Shown: positions 20,858 through 33,281 of the stretch, piece by piece
Numbering within the stretch: the stretch's first letter is position 1
How the letters are laid out: the number at the start of each line of letters is the position of its first letter
Notes under the pieces: model-generated
What the model was told of the DNA's origin: nothing
The model's input: the letters and a program-made list of their open reading frames with translations, nothing else
The model's database searches: none
Translations under genes and position numbers: made by a program
NCBI RefSeq assembly: GCF_051020955.1
Contig: NC_135013.1
Location: forward strand, 28,237,302-28,301,301
From: Megalopta genalis
Lineage: Eukaryota > Arthropoda > Insecta > Hymenoptera > Halictidae
Reading direction: 5' to 3'
Length of the DNA stretch: 64,000 bases

Positions 20858-22980
20858 ACAACTTTGTCGAAGTTATTATCTTTCGACCATTGTGTCTTGG
20901 AGGCGGAACGCGGCTGGGAGTGAATTAAGCCCGCGTACTAGACATCGGTGGCTGAAAACGCCGCGCTTCCTGGTTAACATTGTGAAGTTATGAGCAGTTT
21001 CAGTTGAGCAGAAAATAATGTTGTATACCAGTTATCAATTGTAGCGGTTCCCGGTACAATAATTCATGACCGCATCCTACGGTTAATTCGGTGTGGCTAA
21101 CTGTTTCGCAGCAATCCTCCATGCAGCACAGGTTGCAAAGGTTTCGTAGCATGCTCGCACGGTTGCCAGAATTCGGAAAACCGGCTGAGACAACCGGTAG
21201 ATTAACCGATGTGAAAATTTGCAACGAACTCACGCGACACTTGCACACACATACGCCCGCTCGAACTTTGACCGTCGCACTTCGCTAGCGATAATTAGCT
21301 TAATTAGTTTCATCCGATTAAGATCCTATCGACTGGACATTTCACGGTTATTCATCGAGTCTACAAAATCGACGCAGACTGCAATCGATTTCACTTTGAA
21401 TCCTGCGCGCGTAATTTCGTAACCTCGTTCGCTGGATATTCATTTGTAGCTGTTTACCGAAACAATTACAACGACATTATTTTGTCGTTGCTACGTCGTT
21501 GGTAATTTCAGTGAAAAAGAGTTATATAGCAGTAATTAACGCTGCTTCTTTAAATTAAAATGATTTTGTCGCGACAAATTATTTACAGATACCTTCCATT
21601 CGTCGAATATTATCGTAACAACGTTCTCGAATTATGCAGATCGAACCGAAAGTAATCTTTTATCATTCTTCCAAGAAATTGAAAGCAAGTGAATTCGACG
21701 CCCGCGGAAACTTGAGCGTCGCACGAAATCGTTCGAGGCTTCGCTTCTTGATTTTCCCGAGGTCCCAGAGGCATTGTTCAACGGCGTCCGATAAATTGCA
21801 CGCGAAAGCAAGTACCAGCGGGGAAAGCGAGGTGGGGCGAAGGTTTATTTTCGCGTCTACTAATTGCATCGATCGTAGTTCGACTCGTGAAAGTGAAGCG
21901 ACAACCGTAAAAAGCCGACGGCGTTTCACACGGTAGGCTGCGCTAATTATCATTTGCCGATCCACCGATGCAAATAGATCAATGGTTTCGACAATACAGA
22001 ACAAGGAGGGTCGTTGATCCGTGAAAACCGCGTCGAATTGATTTCGCGCACCCGCGATCGCTATTGTCACCGTTTTGCCCATTGTGTCGTTCAGTGAAAG
22101 CGTTCCTCGAACTCATTTCCAAACCGCTCGTAAGAAATCCCCGCCGCATAAATTGAGCCACACCTTTCTGTTCTCTATTCGCTCCGTTGGCCCTAAAAAC
22201 AAATGCTTTTTCAGCGAGCGCGAGCCTCGTAACATCTGCACAATGAATTTTCATGAGACGGGCTCGCGTTTTTCAACCCTTATAATCCGCCGTGGCGTCG
22301 CGTTAACGTTACATCTTGTATAATCATTAGTAGACTGTGAAACAAAAGTTTGCAACGTGAGTTGCAAAAAGAACGCAGTACCCAGCTCATTTCTTCCCGA
22401 CCGTTTTAATAAGTTGAAAATATCGCTGTCCTCAAATTGTTCGTATCTTTCGTCACAAATGTACCGCATACGCAGTGTTATTCGATAAATAATATATATA
22501 TATTCTTTTATGTTTCACAAAATAATTGAATGATTCGTTTATTAAATTTAATAGTAATTTAATTCTCTGCTTAACTTTAAAGTACGATGTTTAATATTCT
22601 TTTCTGTCGCGCTAACTATATCGAGAAAGCAATGCGCTATTCGCTTAATAAACTTTACACCGGTTTCGAAGCAAATCAATGTTATTAATTACTAAATGAA
22701 TTTTAATGACCGAAGTGAAAACGTCATTAGCCAATTTAACGCGAAAGTTTCTTCCTATTTTTATCGATCTGCGCGTGGCAAACACGCATAAAGATGCATA
22801 ATCTGGTTAACTGTTCTTTTAAATAGAAAGTGGGCGAATGAGTTCTTATTGTACGCAACATTTAATAGAAGAACGGATAGTTTTCCGTGTCCGAGGAGTT
22901 GAGCCCTATATAGAGGATGTACAGATGAGTAACGGAGTCACGGGACGAAGCTAATGGAGTTCGTTTTTCTTGGTTTTTCA
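20858..22980. other. Intergenic, no gene recognised
   Basis: Mixed composition with short overlapping frames on both strands. A small perfect hairpin CAACGACA...TGTCGTTG occurs near 21469. The last 40 bases form an intron-like 3' end (CTAAT, then a pyrimidine tract, then CAG) described with the candidate exon. Confidence 0.4.
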
Positions 22981-22981
22981 G

Positions 22982-23036
22982 GTTGGAGCAACGGGTAGAC
23001 ACGAGACAGCGCAGAACTACGGCAAAACCACGCAAG
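22982..23036 (+). other. Candidate 55-nt internal or leader exon
   Basis: A branch-point-like CTAAT (near 22951) is followed by the pyrimidine tract CGTTTTTCTTGGTTTTTCAG, ending exactly before G22982. The segment ends CGCAAG at 23036 and is followed by GTAACG, a fair donor. The 55 nt are open in at least two frames. The length is not a multiple of three, so it would shift frame or belong to a leader. No neighbouring exon can be identified, so the parent gene, if any, is unknown. Chance occurrence is possible in 64 kb. Confidence 0.25.
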
Positions 23037-23584
23037 GTAACGTTGCTTTCTCCTTATTTGCGACCCTGTTCGAACGACCACAATCTCTACTTTGTTTTAC
23101 CGTGCGTACAAGGCGGGAGCACCTGTTTCATCGAGCCTTTGTACCAGATCCAGTGCCAGGTGATTCGAACTGGTTTGCGCTGAATATTTTATTAGAGCGT
23201 TTACTCGTCTTCGGTATCGCTTGCTTATTTTTCGCGAACTAGGTATGATGAATTCCGTGAACATTTCTCTTTCGACTCGCAATGAACGTCGATTCTGCTG
23301 AACATTTTCAATTCGCTGTGCCTTTCAAGTCGTCAAGTATGTCAGAGTATGTCAGTTACGTTATTACTCAATTTCGCAATTTCATTGCATTATATTTCAA
23401 ATACACAGAAATTTCACTACATCGTAATTGAAGCACACGATTCAAAGATTTCAGTCAATTCCATTGGTAATTATTTTAATCACGAGTCTAATTCAAATGC
23501 ACAATGCAATTGAAATACAAAATAATTGAAATACATCTGTTTTTCAAATACAGTCTAGAACTTTGAAGAAGTGCAGTACATTTT

Positions 23585-23756
23585 TTATATATATATTATT
23601 ACATATATAATATATTATATTATATTATATTATTATTATATATTATTATTATATTATATTATTATTATATATTATTATTATATTATTATATATATTATTA
23701 TATTATATTATTACATATATAATATATAATATATAATATATAATATATTACATATA
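23585..23756. repeat. AT-rich low-complexity tract
   Basis: About 170 bp of TATTA, TATAT and ATTATT words without any G and with only three C bases. It is probably a degenerate AT microsatellite. Confidence 0.9.
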
Positions 23757-24965
23757 TTTTCTTCTTCTATCACCTACTAATTCAGTATTTTTTAATTCAT
23801 GATTCGAATACAATTACGTCGAATTAATCCCGATTCGATCGCATTGTAATATAATTGAATGGCGATCTGAATTACGAATCACAGCGTCATTGAATCACTT
23901 TGCAAATATAATGCCTCGGATGATTCAATTGTAATTCCGCGCAACTCCGAAGTATGTTCACGAATTTCGGTCACAACTTCGTTCATTTATCGTGTACAAG
24001 ATGAACAGGACACTAAACATTGCCGTGAGCCCATTTAAAGCTATCGTCTTTCTCCCGTTCACCAAGATTTAAATCATTTCTTACGAAACTTCTTGTGTTC
24101 GACGTTCCCCAAATTAGCATTCTCTCTGAACCGATGAACTCATGCACCGTGTGAAAATCAACAAAACCTGTCCTCGTCACTGGCTTGCGGTGCCGTTAAA
24201 AGCTTCTTGGCACGCGCTCGACACCGCTTACAATTGTTCCCTTTCTGTAGAACACCGCGGAGCGCACGATGATTTCGAAGAATATCATCCGAATCGTTGT
24301 TGCATAAAATATACAAATGACCGTGGAATTTGCGCGTGTTGTTTCCTGAATGACTCGTGGTTTACAATAAAAACAAGTCATTCGTACGCATCCGGCAGAG
24401 AAGCAAGCGCACGTAAGTCGCCGGCGGCGCGCTGCTTCGGTGTTAACGATCCACGGGGAAACCTGCGCCGCGGTCCGAGCACGATAAATCGGCGTCGTTA
24501 AAGGAGATTCATAACAGTAGGATGTCCGGTCGAAGGTGGGTGGGAGAGAGGGGCCACTGACAACAAAAGCTGAAACAAGTTTCGGCTGCCGAGGCCCCCG
24601 TTACATCATAATTGCGTGTGGCGTAATATCGCGTAACGCTGACTCACTTCCGGTCGCGTTAGCTTAATATTCCACTCCTGTGCCCGGCTTTCGTCCATTC
24701 ATCCAGGCCCGCCGTGCTCTGTACATCGATAAATATATTCGGTAAATATTCGGGCGGCCTGTGCATTAGCCGCGAAAGTAATTCATCAATTTAATAGACG
24801 TTGATGAATCGGCAGGAGTCGGCCGAAGAACTTTCTTCTGATTGGAACCGCGCGGCGACTATGATCCTCCGCGAGGGTGACGGTGTTTACCGTCGGACAG
24901 GGTAATCAAGTGACCGTTTGTTTATTTATAATATGCATTATTAAATAGAATAAACGATTGTTATC
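23757..24965. other. Intergenic, GC-rich distal half
   Basis: AT-rich to about 24130, then GC- and CpG-rich. The segment 24600-24870 is free of repeats and contains TTTATCG, AATAAATATT-like and TAAT words in an otherwise GC-rich context, reminiscent of insect conserved non-coding DNA. Conservation cannot be judged here. Confidence 0.4.
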
Positions 24966-24984
24966 GTTTATTGTTATTATTATT

Positions 24985-25051
<67 letters not shown>

Positions 25052-25160
25052 ATATAATATATATATTTAAAATAAATAATAATAACGATAATAATAATAA
25101 TATATATATATATAATATAATATATATATATTTAAAATAAATAATAATAACGATAATAAT

Positions 25161-25214
<54 letters not shown>

Positions 25215-25216
25215 TA
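24966..25216. repeat. (TA)n microsatellite with an internal duplicated cassette
   Basis: Long runs of TATATA surround two nearly identical ~64-bp cassettes. Each contains AATATATATATTTAAAATAA, then ATAATAATAACGATAATAATAATAA, starting about 25053 and 25117. The cassette therefore duplicated inside the microsatellite. The translated frame here (Ile/Tyr) is an artefact. Confidence 0.92.
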
Positions 25217-25995
25217 TCGAGGATGCTGTTATTTGTTGCGCAGCAACGGGATAGTTTCAACCAGGAAACATACGGATCTTTTGTTTAAAGAATGGCCGTA
25301 AAAAATTCTGATGTTAAGAAGATTTAGTGATTATTAATAACGAGTAGCGTAAACTTACGCGCTCGTGGCAAAACCGATTAAGTGAAACACAAATCTGTGA
25401 GAACGTTGCAGGATTTAACGGAACCGTAATTGATTCTGAAAGTGCAGCGGTACTCATCGACGAGGTTTTCCGAAACAGCTGGCACGCGGCGATAAATCAT
25501 CGGATAATTAACAAAACGGGAGCGTGACACGCATGTTAACTGCGGGTCCCCGTGAAATTAATCGTGATCACTGGCGGCTAATAAGCTGCTCGGACTTTCG
25601 CGGCGACGATTGAGCGGGTCGCGCGTTTCTCTCAAGACAATAAATCAATCTGTTGCCGCGGTTGTTCTCCTGTCGGGCCGCAAATGCCTCTTCTTTTCTG
25701 TGATTAGTATTAAGTAACAAGTAATAAACAACCTTTGCCGGCGGTAAAGGTTAATCGTGAATCATCGTCAATTTTGAAGCCGTGGGACGCCGAACGCCGG
25801 TGTTACATGACGCGTTTTCTTTTTTTTGTTTTTTGTTTTTTTTCTTAAGCGACGTCCGTTTTGTAATAAAAACGACCGAGCTGAGAAAGCTGAAACGACT
25901 GTGTTACAGGCAAATGAAGTCATCGGGTGTTTATTGTTTGTCCAAACAGTCGTCGTTGATCTCGTCGACGATTTCGATGGCTTCCGTAGTTATAA
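25217..25995. other. Intergenic, repeat-free
   Basis: GC-balanced DNA without transposon ends. 25500-25700 contains ACAATAAATCA and TAATAAGC words in a CpG-rich setting. No open frame with features is present. Confidence 0.4.
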
Positions 25996-25996
25996 A

Positions 25997-26239
25997 TGAG
26001 CCGTTTATTTTGAAAGTGGCATAAGTCACTTCGTTTTCAAGTCGATATATTTAAGGGTTTTAAGAGCGTTTTAACACGTTTAAAAATATGGATGCTAACT
26101 GTCGAGAAGATTTACTTGTATTTGTTATCTCAGGACACTGATATTTTTCTCAGTATGAATAATTTCGTATAAACATTAAAAAATCACCACTTTTCATTGC
26201 GGTAAAGTGACTCATGCCACTTTCAAAATAAACGGCTCA
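25997..26239 (+). mobile_element. TGAGCCG inverted-repeat miniature element, full copy
   Basis: 243 bp with 26-bp perfect inverted ends starting TGAGCCGTTTATTTTGAAAG, flanked by AA on both sides. The interior (AAGTCGATATATTTAAGGGT, then AACACGTTTAAAAATATGGATGC, then a TTATCTCAGGA block) is shared with 37135-37372 in opposite orientation and with the truncated copy at 42431-42620. No coding capacity. The AA flank differs from the TA flank of the 4108 copy, so the true target preference (TA, or WW generally) remains open. Confidence 0.9.
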
Positions 26240-26308
26240 AATGATGTTCTTCCGCGCGAGAGTCCGTCTATAAAATATTATAAAAGTGCCGTAATGAAAG
26301 CCAGTTAA

Positions 26309-26670
26309 CACTTTATCGACCGCTAGCCTATTTATCGGCTTTTCGATTGCCAATGTTTATCGATCGCTAGCCTATTAATCGGCTTTTCGATTGCCAATGC
26401 TTATCGACCGATAGCCTATTAATCGACTTTTAGCTATCGACGGTTTTCGCTTCTTTACTGTTTTGTTAGTAGCTGACCTCCTGTATGCTGACCTCCCCAT
26501 ATCCTTATGAATTATAATTATAATAATAATTATTATTTATTATTATTTTTAAAGGAATAAGCACAACACAATGAATAGCGAAAATTTAGCCGGTACTGGG
26601 AGCAAATGCGCGCGCGACTAAGCCAGTCCTTACTGAGTGGCAGCCTCAACCACGACCGGACGATAAAGTG
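26309..26670. mobile_element. TTAA-flanked element with CACTTTATCG ends and internal 44-bp repeats
   Basis: Perfect TTAA duplications at 26305-26308 and 26671-26674 flank 362 bp. The inverted ends are CACTTTATCGACCG and the complement of CACTTTATCGTCCG (13 of 14). The left third is a 44-bp-period tandem repeat (26313-26444). The middle has an AT-rich ATAATTATAATAATAATTAT palindrome. A further isolated end-like GTGGTCAGAAAGTGTTAA lies just downstream near 26720. It is piggyBac-type by target site and non-coding. Confidence 0.88.
26313..26444. repeat. 44-bp tandem repeat, three units
   Basis: Units start at 26313, 26357 and 26401 and read TTATCGACCGCTAGCCTATT with TAATCGGCTTTTCGATTGCCAATGC or close variants. 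The third unit is decayed after 20 bp. The repeat begins inside the terminal inverted repeat, so the array is subterminal. Confidence 0.9.
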
Positions 26671-26674
26671 TTAA

Positions 26675-29600
26675 GACCTCGTTCTTGTCATTCACGTAGT
26701 AAAATCGAATCGTGGTCAGAAAGTGTTAAAGTTCGTCTCCGCGATGATTTCAAAATCTCGCGACTAGAGACGTCGAATAAATATAATCCGAGTATTTGTC
26801 AACGGCGAGGACGCAACGCGTTTGTTCACTACTTTGTTCCCCATTTGTTCGCATGATCCAAAAGAATCAATGTCCCGTGACGCGCGGCGCGTATAGTTGG
26901 TTACGTGTTACGCTCAAGCGCCTCCCGATGCCAAAAGATCTCTTGACCGATGTAATAAATAACTTTAATAAAAGTCACCGACCATCTGTTGGCGCAGTCA
27001 GACCACAGAAAGAACCGTCCGCGCGGGCACGTTTTAATGGCCTCCGATACTTAGGCGGCGATACGCGTACGGCATTACGAGCGATGAATTAGAACAATTG
27101 ACGCAGAACAGTTGTCTTGCTCTTATTAGTAATTAAAGAATATTCAATTACACAACGACCTGCACGTTTTCATTGCCTACGAACTGCTGGCTGCCGACAG
27201 GAAACTCGCGTCCCCACCGACGGAGCAACTTAAGTCGATTCCACGCACGAAAATCGGTTCGGCTCGTGGAAAGTTCGCGTTTTTAATTCAATTAAATACA
27301 AACCATGCGTCTAAGCACGATTGATCGCGAGAAATAGATTTATCGAGCAACTTCGCATGTTAGGATCGTTGAAAAAGAACATCTACGCGATAATAACTGC
27401 ACCCATCGAATATAAATGTATCTCTGAAAGAACCGCAACCGTGACGTCACAACGATAATTAAAGCCTATTTAACAGGGATTTTCGCATCTCTAAAAATAA
27501 AATTCTTCATAAACATACGCCGTTTAATTATAACACATCCGCTAAACGATTCTCGTTCGATTGCTCAATTCATTTTTTTAATGTGTTCACGTTACAACGC
27601 CAGTGACGTGGCGTGCTAACACGGTGCACACGCGCCACTATGCCATGGAACGACGTTTCCATGTGTGAAGCGAGCTTAACGAATAGCAGGTACCTAAAGT
27701 AATTAATAATTGATTAACAATTTCCGCCTTTAGATTTTTATGAAAGAGTTCATGGAAACAGGAATTTGCATAAAGTTTTGCAGTCTAGTCGTTACTAGAC
27801 CGCGGATATTTCTGCGAAATAAAAATTGCTCGGTCTATTTACGAGACACAGGAGCTACACAGATATTTATTTCATTTCAGCGGGCTGAAAATAATGCAAC
27901 ATATTATGTATTTGATGCACGCAATTATTGTCATAAATGCATAAAATCCGTAGTTAGTCATCACACCGAAGGGAAATTACAGAAATATTGTAAATATTTC
28001 AGAGGGCTAATAAAGAAGATAATAATTTTGATTTAATCAAATCGATTGATTTCATCAATAATTTGAATTAAATTGATTTAAACAATAATTGAATTTCGAC
28101 GTTTCTATGTCGCTCTGAAACGACAGATCCGCAACGATCGATGCGACGGTTTCAAAGCGTAGAATCGATCAGCGATCGGTGAAAACGAAGCAGTATAGCC
28201 TGGCAAAACGGGCCGGCACGTAGCTAGTGATCGAACCGCAAAAGCTCGCCGCTTTGTTGCGCGCTTAATGTCGCGTCTAATATTGTAGCAAGGCCGTTCT
28301 TCCCGATGTACCATGAATGCCCGGCGTTGCCGGCCGTTACGACACATTCTGCTGATTTAAATTTTCGCAGCGCCGCGCGAACCGACCCTTAATGTCCTCG
28401 CGATGCGGCGATAAATCAGCGTCGCCGGCCGCGGAGAAGCTGGCACGCGTTACCCTTATATTGCGCGCGACCGAGGAAATTGGAAAATGCTCAGGCTACC
28501 AGCAAGTAACGATAATAATCGCGTTAAATCACGCGAACGCGCCGCGTAACACGCGGAAACAACGAATGACACGCGGAATTTGCTTCGGCGTTCGCGCGCT
28601 CGCCGCGAAACTCGCGCAACATTGTCTGATACAATTGTGCCGGTTAGAGCGACACCGATCCATCTATTGCCGGCCAAATTGTAGCGTTGTTATATAAATA
28701 TTATACTCCGTTTTTGTACCTTTTACCTCCGAATCAGCGAAATTGTGCTCTCTTGGGAAACGGTTGTCGTCGACTGCCAAATAGAAACTCCAGAAAATCA
28801 CGGAACTTCGATGTTGATTAGCAGTTCTTCGTTGTTAGTAAATTCCGGAAATTTATATTTTTGTTAAGTGTTTAGATAAATGTAGACAAATATTTTCTTC
28901 CTTTTTATTAACCTTAATCGAGACACGCGTGTTCCATGATCTGAAAAGAGTTGAAGAGGTGCAGCGTTATTGAACAGTGAATGTATTTTGTCGAGTTGGA
29001 TTGTTTTGATACAATTTGATGATCGTTCTAACATGCTAACACATTGTCGGAGTATTGAAAATTATTGAAATTATGAAACAATGAAGGTAATCCAGCAAAG
29101 GATGCAGCAGTAGTTTCAAAGAGCCTGAATTATCTGAAAGAAAATCTTTGCTCAATGCTGAACAACATCTGTACTCCGAATACGTTCGGACAATAGAACA
29201 GTTATTTGATTACGTTGCTACACTAAATTTTTATCGATTTATACGATAAATCGTGTTGCGCGTTGAACACTTTCAACTGCAATATGCGCATGGAAAGTGC
29301 AGATAATAGTGCATTTCGACAGCGGAGCTTCTAACCGTATTCGATTATTCGAATGAATTTCTGTCGTAGATTCGCAAATAGAGCTTTCGAGATCAGCGAC
29401 GAACGGATCGATATTCACAGTTACGATAGCGCTATCCTGTGGCGATCGATACGTAGCGAAGCTTTCGGTTTCCGGGAGCAGGAATCTGAATCGCGTCGCG
29501 GACGCGGATCGAGCGACGGCGCGGGGTTTCCGCGCGGACTCGTAATAACGACGAAACGAGCCGGCTGCTCGCAGCCACGTCGACCCACATTTATAAATAG

Positions 29601-29966
29601 AGAGGCCTCATCTCCATTGGAGCGAAGGTGCGCGTCGTGTGTCACCCCAGGAATACCACGGTCGACCGAGTGACCGGCCGCCTCTCGGTGTGAATGGGCC
29701 TTCAAGCGTTCCACGCTGGTCGTCGTCTGCCGTTCGGAAAATAATCGCGGAAAACTGCTCGTAAAACTTGCTCCCCCGGCCGGTGCACGAAGGCCTGCCA
29801 AGGCCGAATTTTACGATGCAAATAGAGAGACCGTTCGATCACGCCGCCGCGCCGCGCCGATCATGACCAGTCCGTGGATCTGTTCTGCTCTATTTTGCGC
29901 GGTATTGTGCCCCATCGAGAACAGACCTTGCTACCCCGAGACGATACCGTGGCTACGTTCCTGAAT
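26675..29966. other. Intergenic, no gene recognised
   Basis: Mixed composition; GC-rich around 28280-28650 and 29420-29900. Frames up to 126 codons overlap antisense in the GC-rich parts. A plus frame at 27740-28036 (98 codons) lies in AT-rich DNA and has Cys/His residues but no recognisable motif. TTTATAAATAGAGAGG at about 29590 is TATA-like but stands alone. AATT/ATCAAT words at 28025-28095 form a small degenerate repeat. Confidence 0.4.
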
Positions 29967-29971
29967 TTCAA

Positions 29972-30026
29972 CCCTTTGCACTTGGGTAAATTCCGAAATT
30001 AAACCTAGAAATCTTCGGGCGAAGGG
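29972..30026. mobile_element. 55-bp minimal inverted-repeat element or remnant
   Basis: CCCTTTGCACTTGGG at the left and CGGGCGAAGGG at the right form short imperfect inverted ends, with TTCAA on both sides (29967-29971 and 30027-30031). The left end resembles the CCCTTTGCACTCGA family at 20626. It is probably an extreme deletion derivative of a TTAA-type element with a decayed target site; the evidence is thin. Confidence 0.4.
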
Positions 30027-30031
30027 TTCAA

Positions 30032-33000
30032 TATTCCTCAGCGCGCGTACTTAAGTCAACCCCGAAAATTCTCACAATATTAACGGCATTTAATCGACGA
30101 AACCGAAACGAGAAAGTTATAATTTACCGTAGCAATTATTAATTTAACTCGTTGGAATGCTAAAAATTCTATTAACGTACAGTTTGTTCGAATATAAATG
30201 AATTATGATGAAATGAATTATGATAAAATGAATATCAAAACACAGTTAAAAATGATTGTGTCGCCCATTTGTGAGCGACGCGTTCATAAAATGGGGAAAA
30301 TAATTTATTTATCTATTTGTTTATTCATTGTCAATATATCAACGTATCCTTTGTGTTGCACAGAAAAGATAGAAAGTGATATCTATCGAACAGACAAGTA
30401 AGAGTTGCATTGTTACATTTCTCTATGAGGGAAAGGACAATAAAATTCTTCAATAAAATTGGATACCTTTTGTTATTTGGATAGTGTTCACTGTTCGATA
30501 GATACCCAACGAGCGCAGCTGCGTGGATTACTTAAACGACAAAGATTGTGTCCTTTAAAAGCGAAATGCTCGGTTCAGGATCTCGTTTGATTGCGCAAGA
30601 ACCGAAAGTCCGCATCCTTTTATCATAAATTGACCTATGAGCAAAATGTCATACCGTGAACACTGGTTTCTTGGATAATATGTCATGCAACCGATTGTTC
30701 AGCAGCTTGGAATATTAACGCCCGGCTTAACACTTCGGACTCGCTAAAACTGGCAAGAACGCGACATTGTATAAACAGCATATTTGCTCGGGTGGCCGCT
30801 AATTAATTTAGCAAACCGACGGATTCTTTCCGGGAATTCAGAGCAGTTCGCAAAAATTCCATCGCGAATTTTCCGTCGAGTATTCAACGAATATTCTTGG
30901 AATACCGCGGTTAAAAATTTCGACCGATTCGAAACTCCGCAATTTTGTATCTGTCTGTAATCGAGTAGCAATTCGAAGTGCTTTAAGAAATGAAAAAAGA
31001 ATAGATAAAATAGAAAAAACTAGTTCTTTGAAGAACGTAGTCATTTTTGAATGTGATGTTGAAAATTACATGCTCGTTGAGCAGAATATCGCGAACAGAA
31101 ACGAGCAGAAAATCGAAAGGCCATGGAAACGATCCTTAACGAGCACGGAATAATGCAAAAAAAGCAGGAAGCCGTTCGATAATCAATGCGCACGGAACGA
31201 TACACAGAAAGAAGAGAAATCCTTGAAGAGGGCAGAGGCGGAGAAACTTCTTGTTTTCGCGAAGAATCCTTGAAGTCCGGCGTCGGCCGAACGATTCGCC
31301 GCGTTTCTTGTGTAATATCGAGGAGTTTATGCCAGTAAATAAATATTCGTTGCCGGGCAACCAAGTCGGATCGAGTTTCCATGAAAACAGGAGTCAGGAG
31401 AGACTGCCAGCGGTGATCCGCTCTTGCTCGTCGGCTTTTTCTTTTCGCGGAAAGTGGCCTCCTGTTTCACGAAGAGGATCCAGCCAGCGCACCGGCGCGG
31501 CGGCGGCAGCGGCAGCGGCGGCCCGTTCACCACAACAACGCTATTTATGCCACTTGCTCTGGGAATAGTTTCATTGGCCTGGCTCCAGACCGTATTTTTC
31601 ACTTCCATCTACAGTCCGCGAAACAAAAATGCGCGCACCAACCGGCGACGGTGTGTGCTGCTCCTCCACGCAGCCGTGGCCAGACGCACGCGGCAGCACG
31701 CGAGCATGCCAGAGCTGAAACGCGATGATTCAGGTCCGGCTAATATTATTAGCCGCCGGAAAAGCGATGGGAAAAGAAAACAGATCTCTTTCGGTCGCCG
31801 TTGTTCCTTTTTTTATCACGGAATTGGGCCATTATTCGGAACTGTGTTGCGCTCGATTGTCCCAGAAACTTCTCTTCGCGTCGTTCCGCCAGCTTGATTT
31901 TGTTCGGCGACGGGAGCACAGAGATGGGATCTCAATAAAACTAGGAAGATGCAATCGACTGACGTAAAATCTAATTTTCGCGGAAATCGAAATCGAAGTG
32001 ACCGTTGCCTTATGAAAATCAGAACATTGAATTCACTGAAACTTTTCGCAATTTTTACATCGATACGTGTTCGGTCGAATCAATTGATTAACGGTTTCCG
32101 TCGATGTAATTTACGCGTCTTTGTAATTTCGATAATCGTAGAATAAAAATCATCTAATCGACGATTTAACCGGCGTCGGTACGATCAGCGTCGAATGAAA
32201 TCGACCGCGATGCCTCGCAGGTCGATCACGGTCCCGCCTGATTCACAGTCGAAACATCGCGGAGCGATCTAGAAGCTTACGCAACGGGGAAAAGATCGAT
32301 GTACCCGAGCGCATATTTTCGAACACGATTTACGCGAGCCTCGGTGGCCCGTCTTGCATAAGACCCGTTTCCGTGAGCCCGAAAAATGAGTCACGAGGAC
32401 GAGGAAAACGCGGTAGGAAACGCGTCGCGGCGTGTTTTCGAGCCGCCGGCGAGACGCGGCGCGAAACGGAATGCGTATTCGTGACATTTGAAGGGGTGTC
32501 TTAAATTAAAACGATGGCAGAGGTGCTGAGCTGGCAGGCCGAGCGAAAGAACGCGGCGGCGATTGCCACATCGACTTTTTGGCAGTGGCCGTTCTCGAAC
32601 GCTCCTCATTTGCCTCTGTCGCCTTTTTCCTCTTCGTCTCCGTTTACTCTGCGCCGCGGCCGCGTTATGTACAATTAACCCATCGTCGATCTGCCAGTCA
32701 GGCTTCCCGATATTTTTACCGCTATTTCTCGCCCGTCCTTTTTCCCCGTTTTTCTTACCGAACGATATTTTTAGGCCGCTGCGGATCCGTTCGAATTTTT
32801 ACGAGCCCGGCTCGCGAAACGCAAAAAAAAGAGAAAGAAAAGAACGCGAAACACTTCTTATCTTTAGCGCCCGGTTTACTACGATCGAGCCAAGGACTCC
32901 GACTCGCCGAGCACGGTTGAAAGTTTGCTGCGATAATAATTGCGAGCACATGCGCGTTCGCGGCGAACTTTATCGAAGGAGCTGCGGGGAAATAGAAATT

Positions 33001-33175
33001 TTTATGAAGCTGCTGCACACGTTTCATTGCGCCACTAGATTCGTGTTTGGACGCCGTTGCTATCGATTGTTCTTCGGAACTGCGAAATCGTGGGAACACT
33101 GGGTTTCTGACATTTTGTTTAGCGCTGTGCTAGGAGTCGTCTGGAAATATTGAAATGATCAACGTCGAATTTTTC
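30032..33175. other. Intergenic, largely GC-rich, no gene recognised
   Basis: AT-rich to about 30700, then CpG-rich. A triplet run (GGCGGC/CAGCGG) at 31495-31528 inflates open frames. Frames of 157 codons (31424-31897 plus) and 196 codons (32563-33153 plus) are overlapped by antisense frames, lack recognisable domains and show no clear splice sites. I treat them as compositional. Confidence 0.4.
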
Positions 33176-33281
33176 TTAACCTTTTAGGTACGGCTGAATT
33201 CTGCGCGAGGCTATTTCTCTGGACGCGACAGAGTCTGATATGTACTGTACAGAGTCTGATACTATATATTCTGTCTGTATA

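Noticed and set aside
32563..33153. 196-codon plus-strand frame
   Set aside because: CpG-rich composition leaves several frames open on both strands here; the protein is Arg/Phe/Leu-rich and matches no family.
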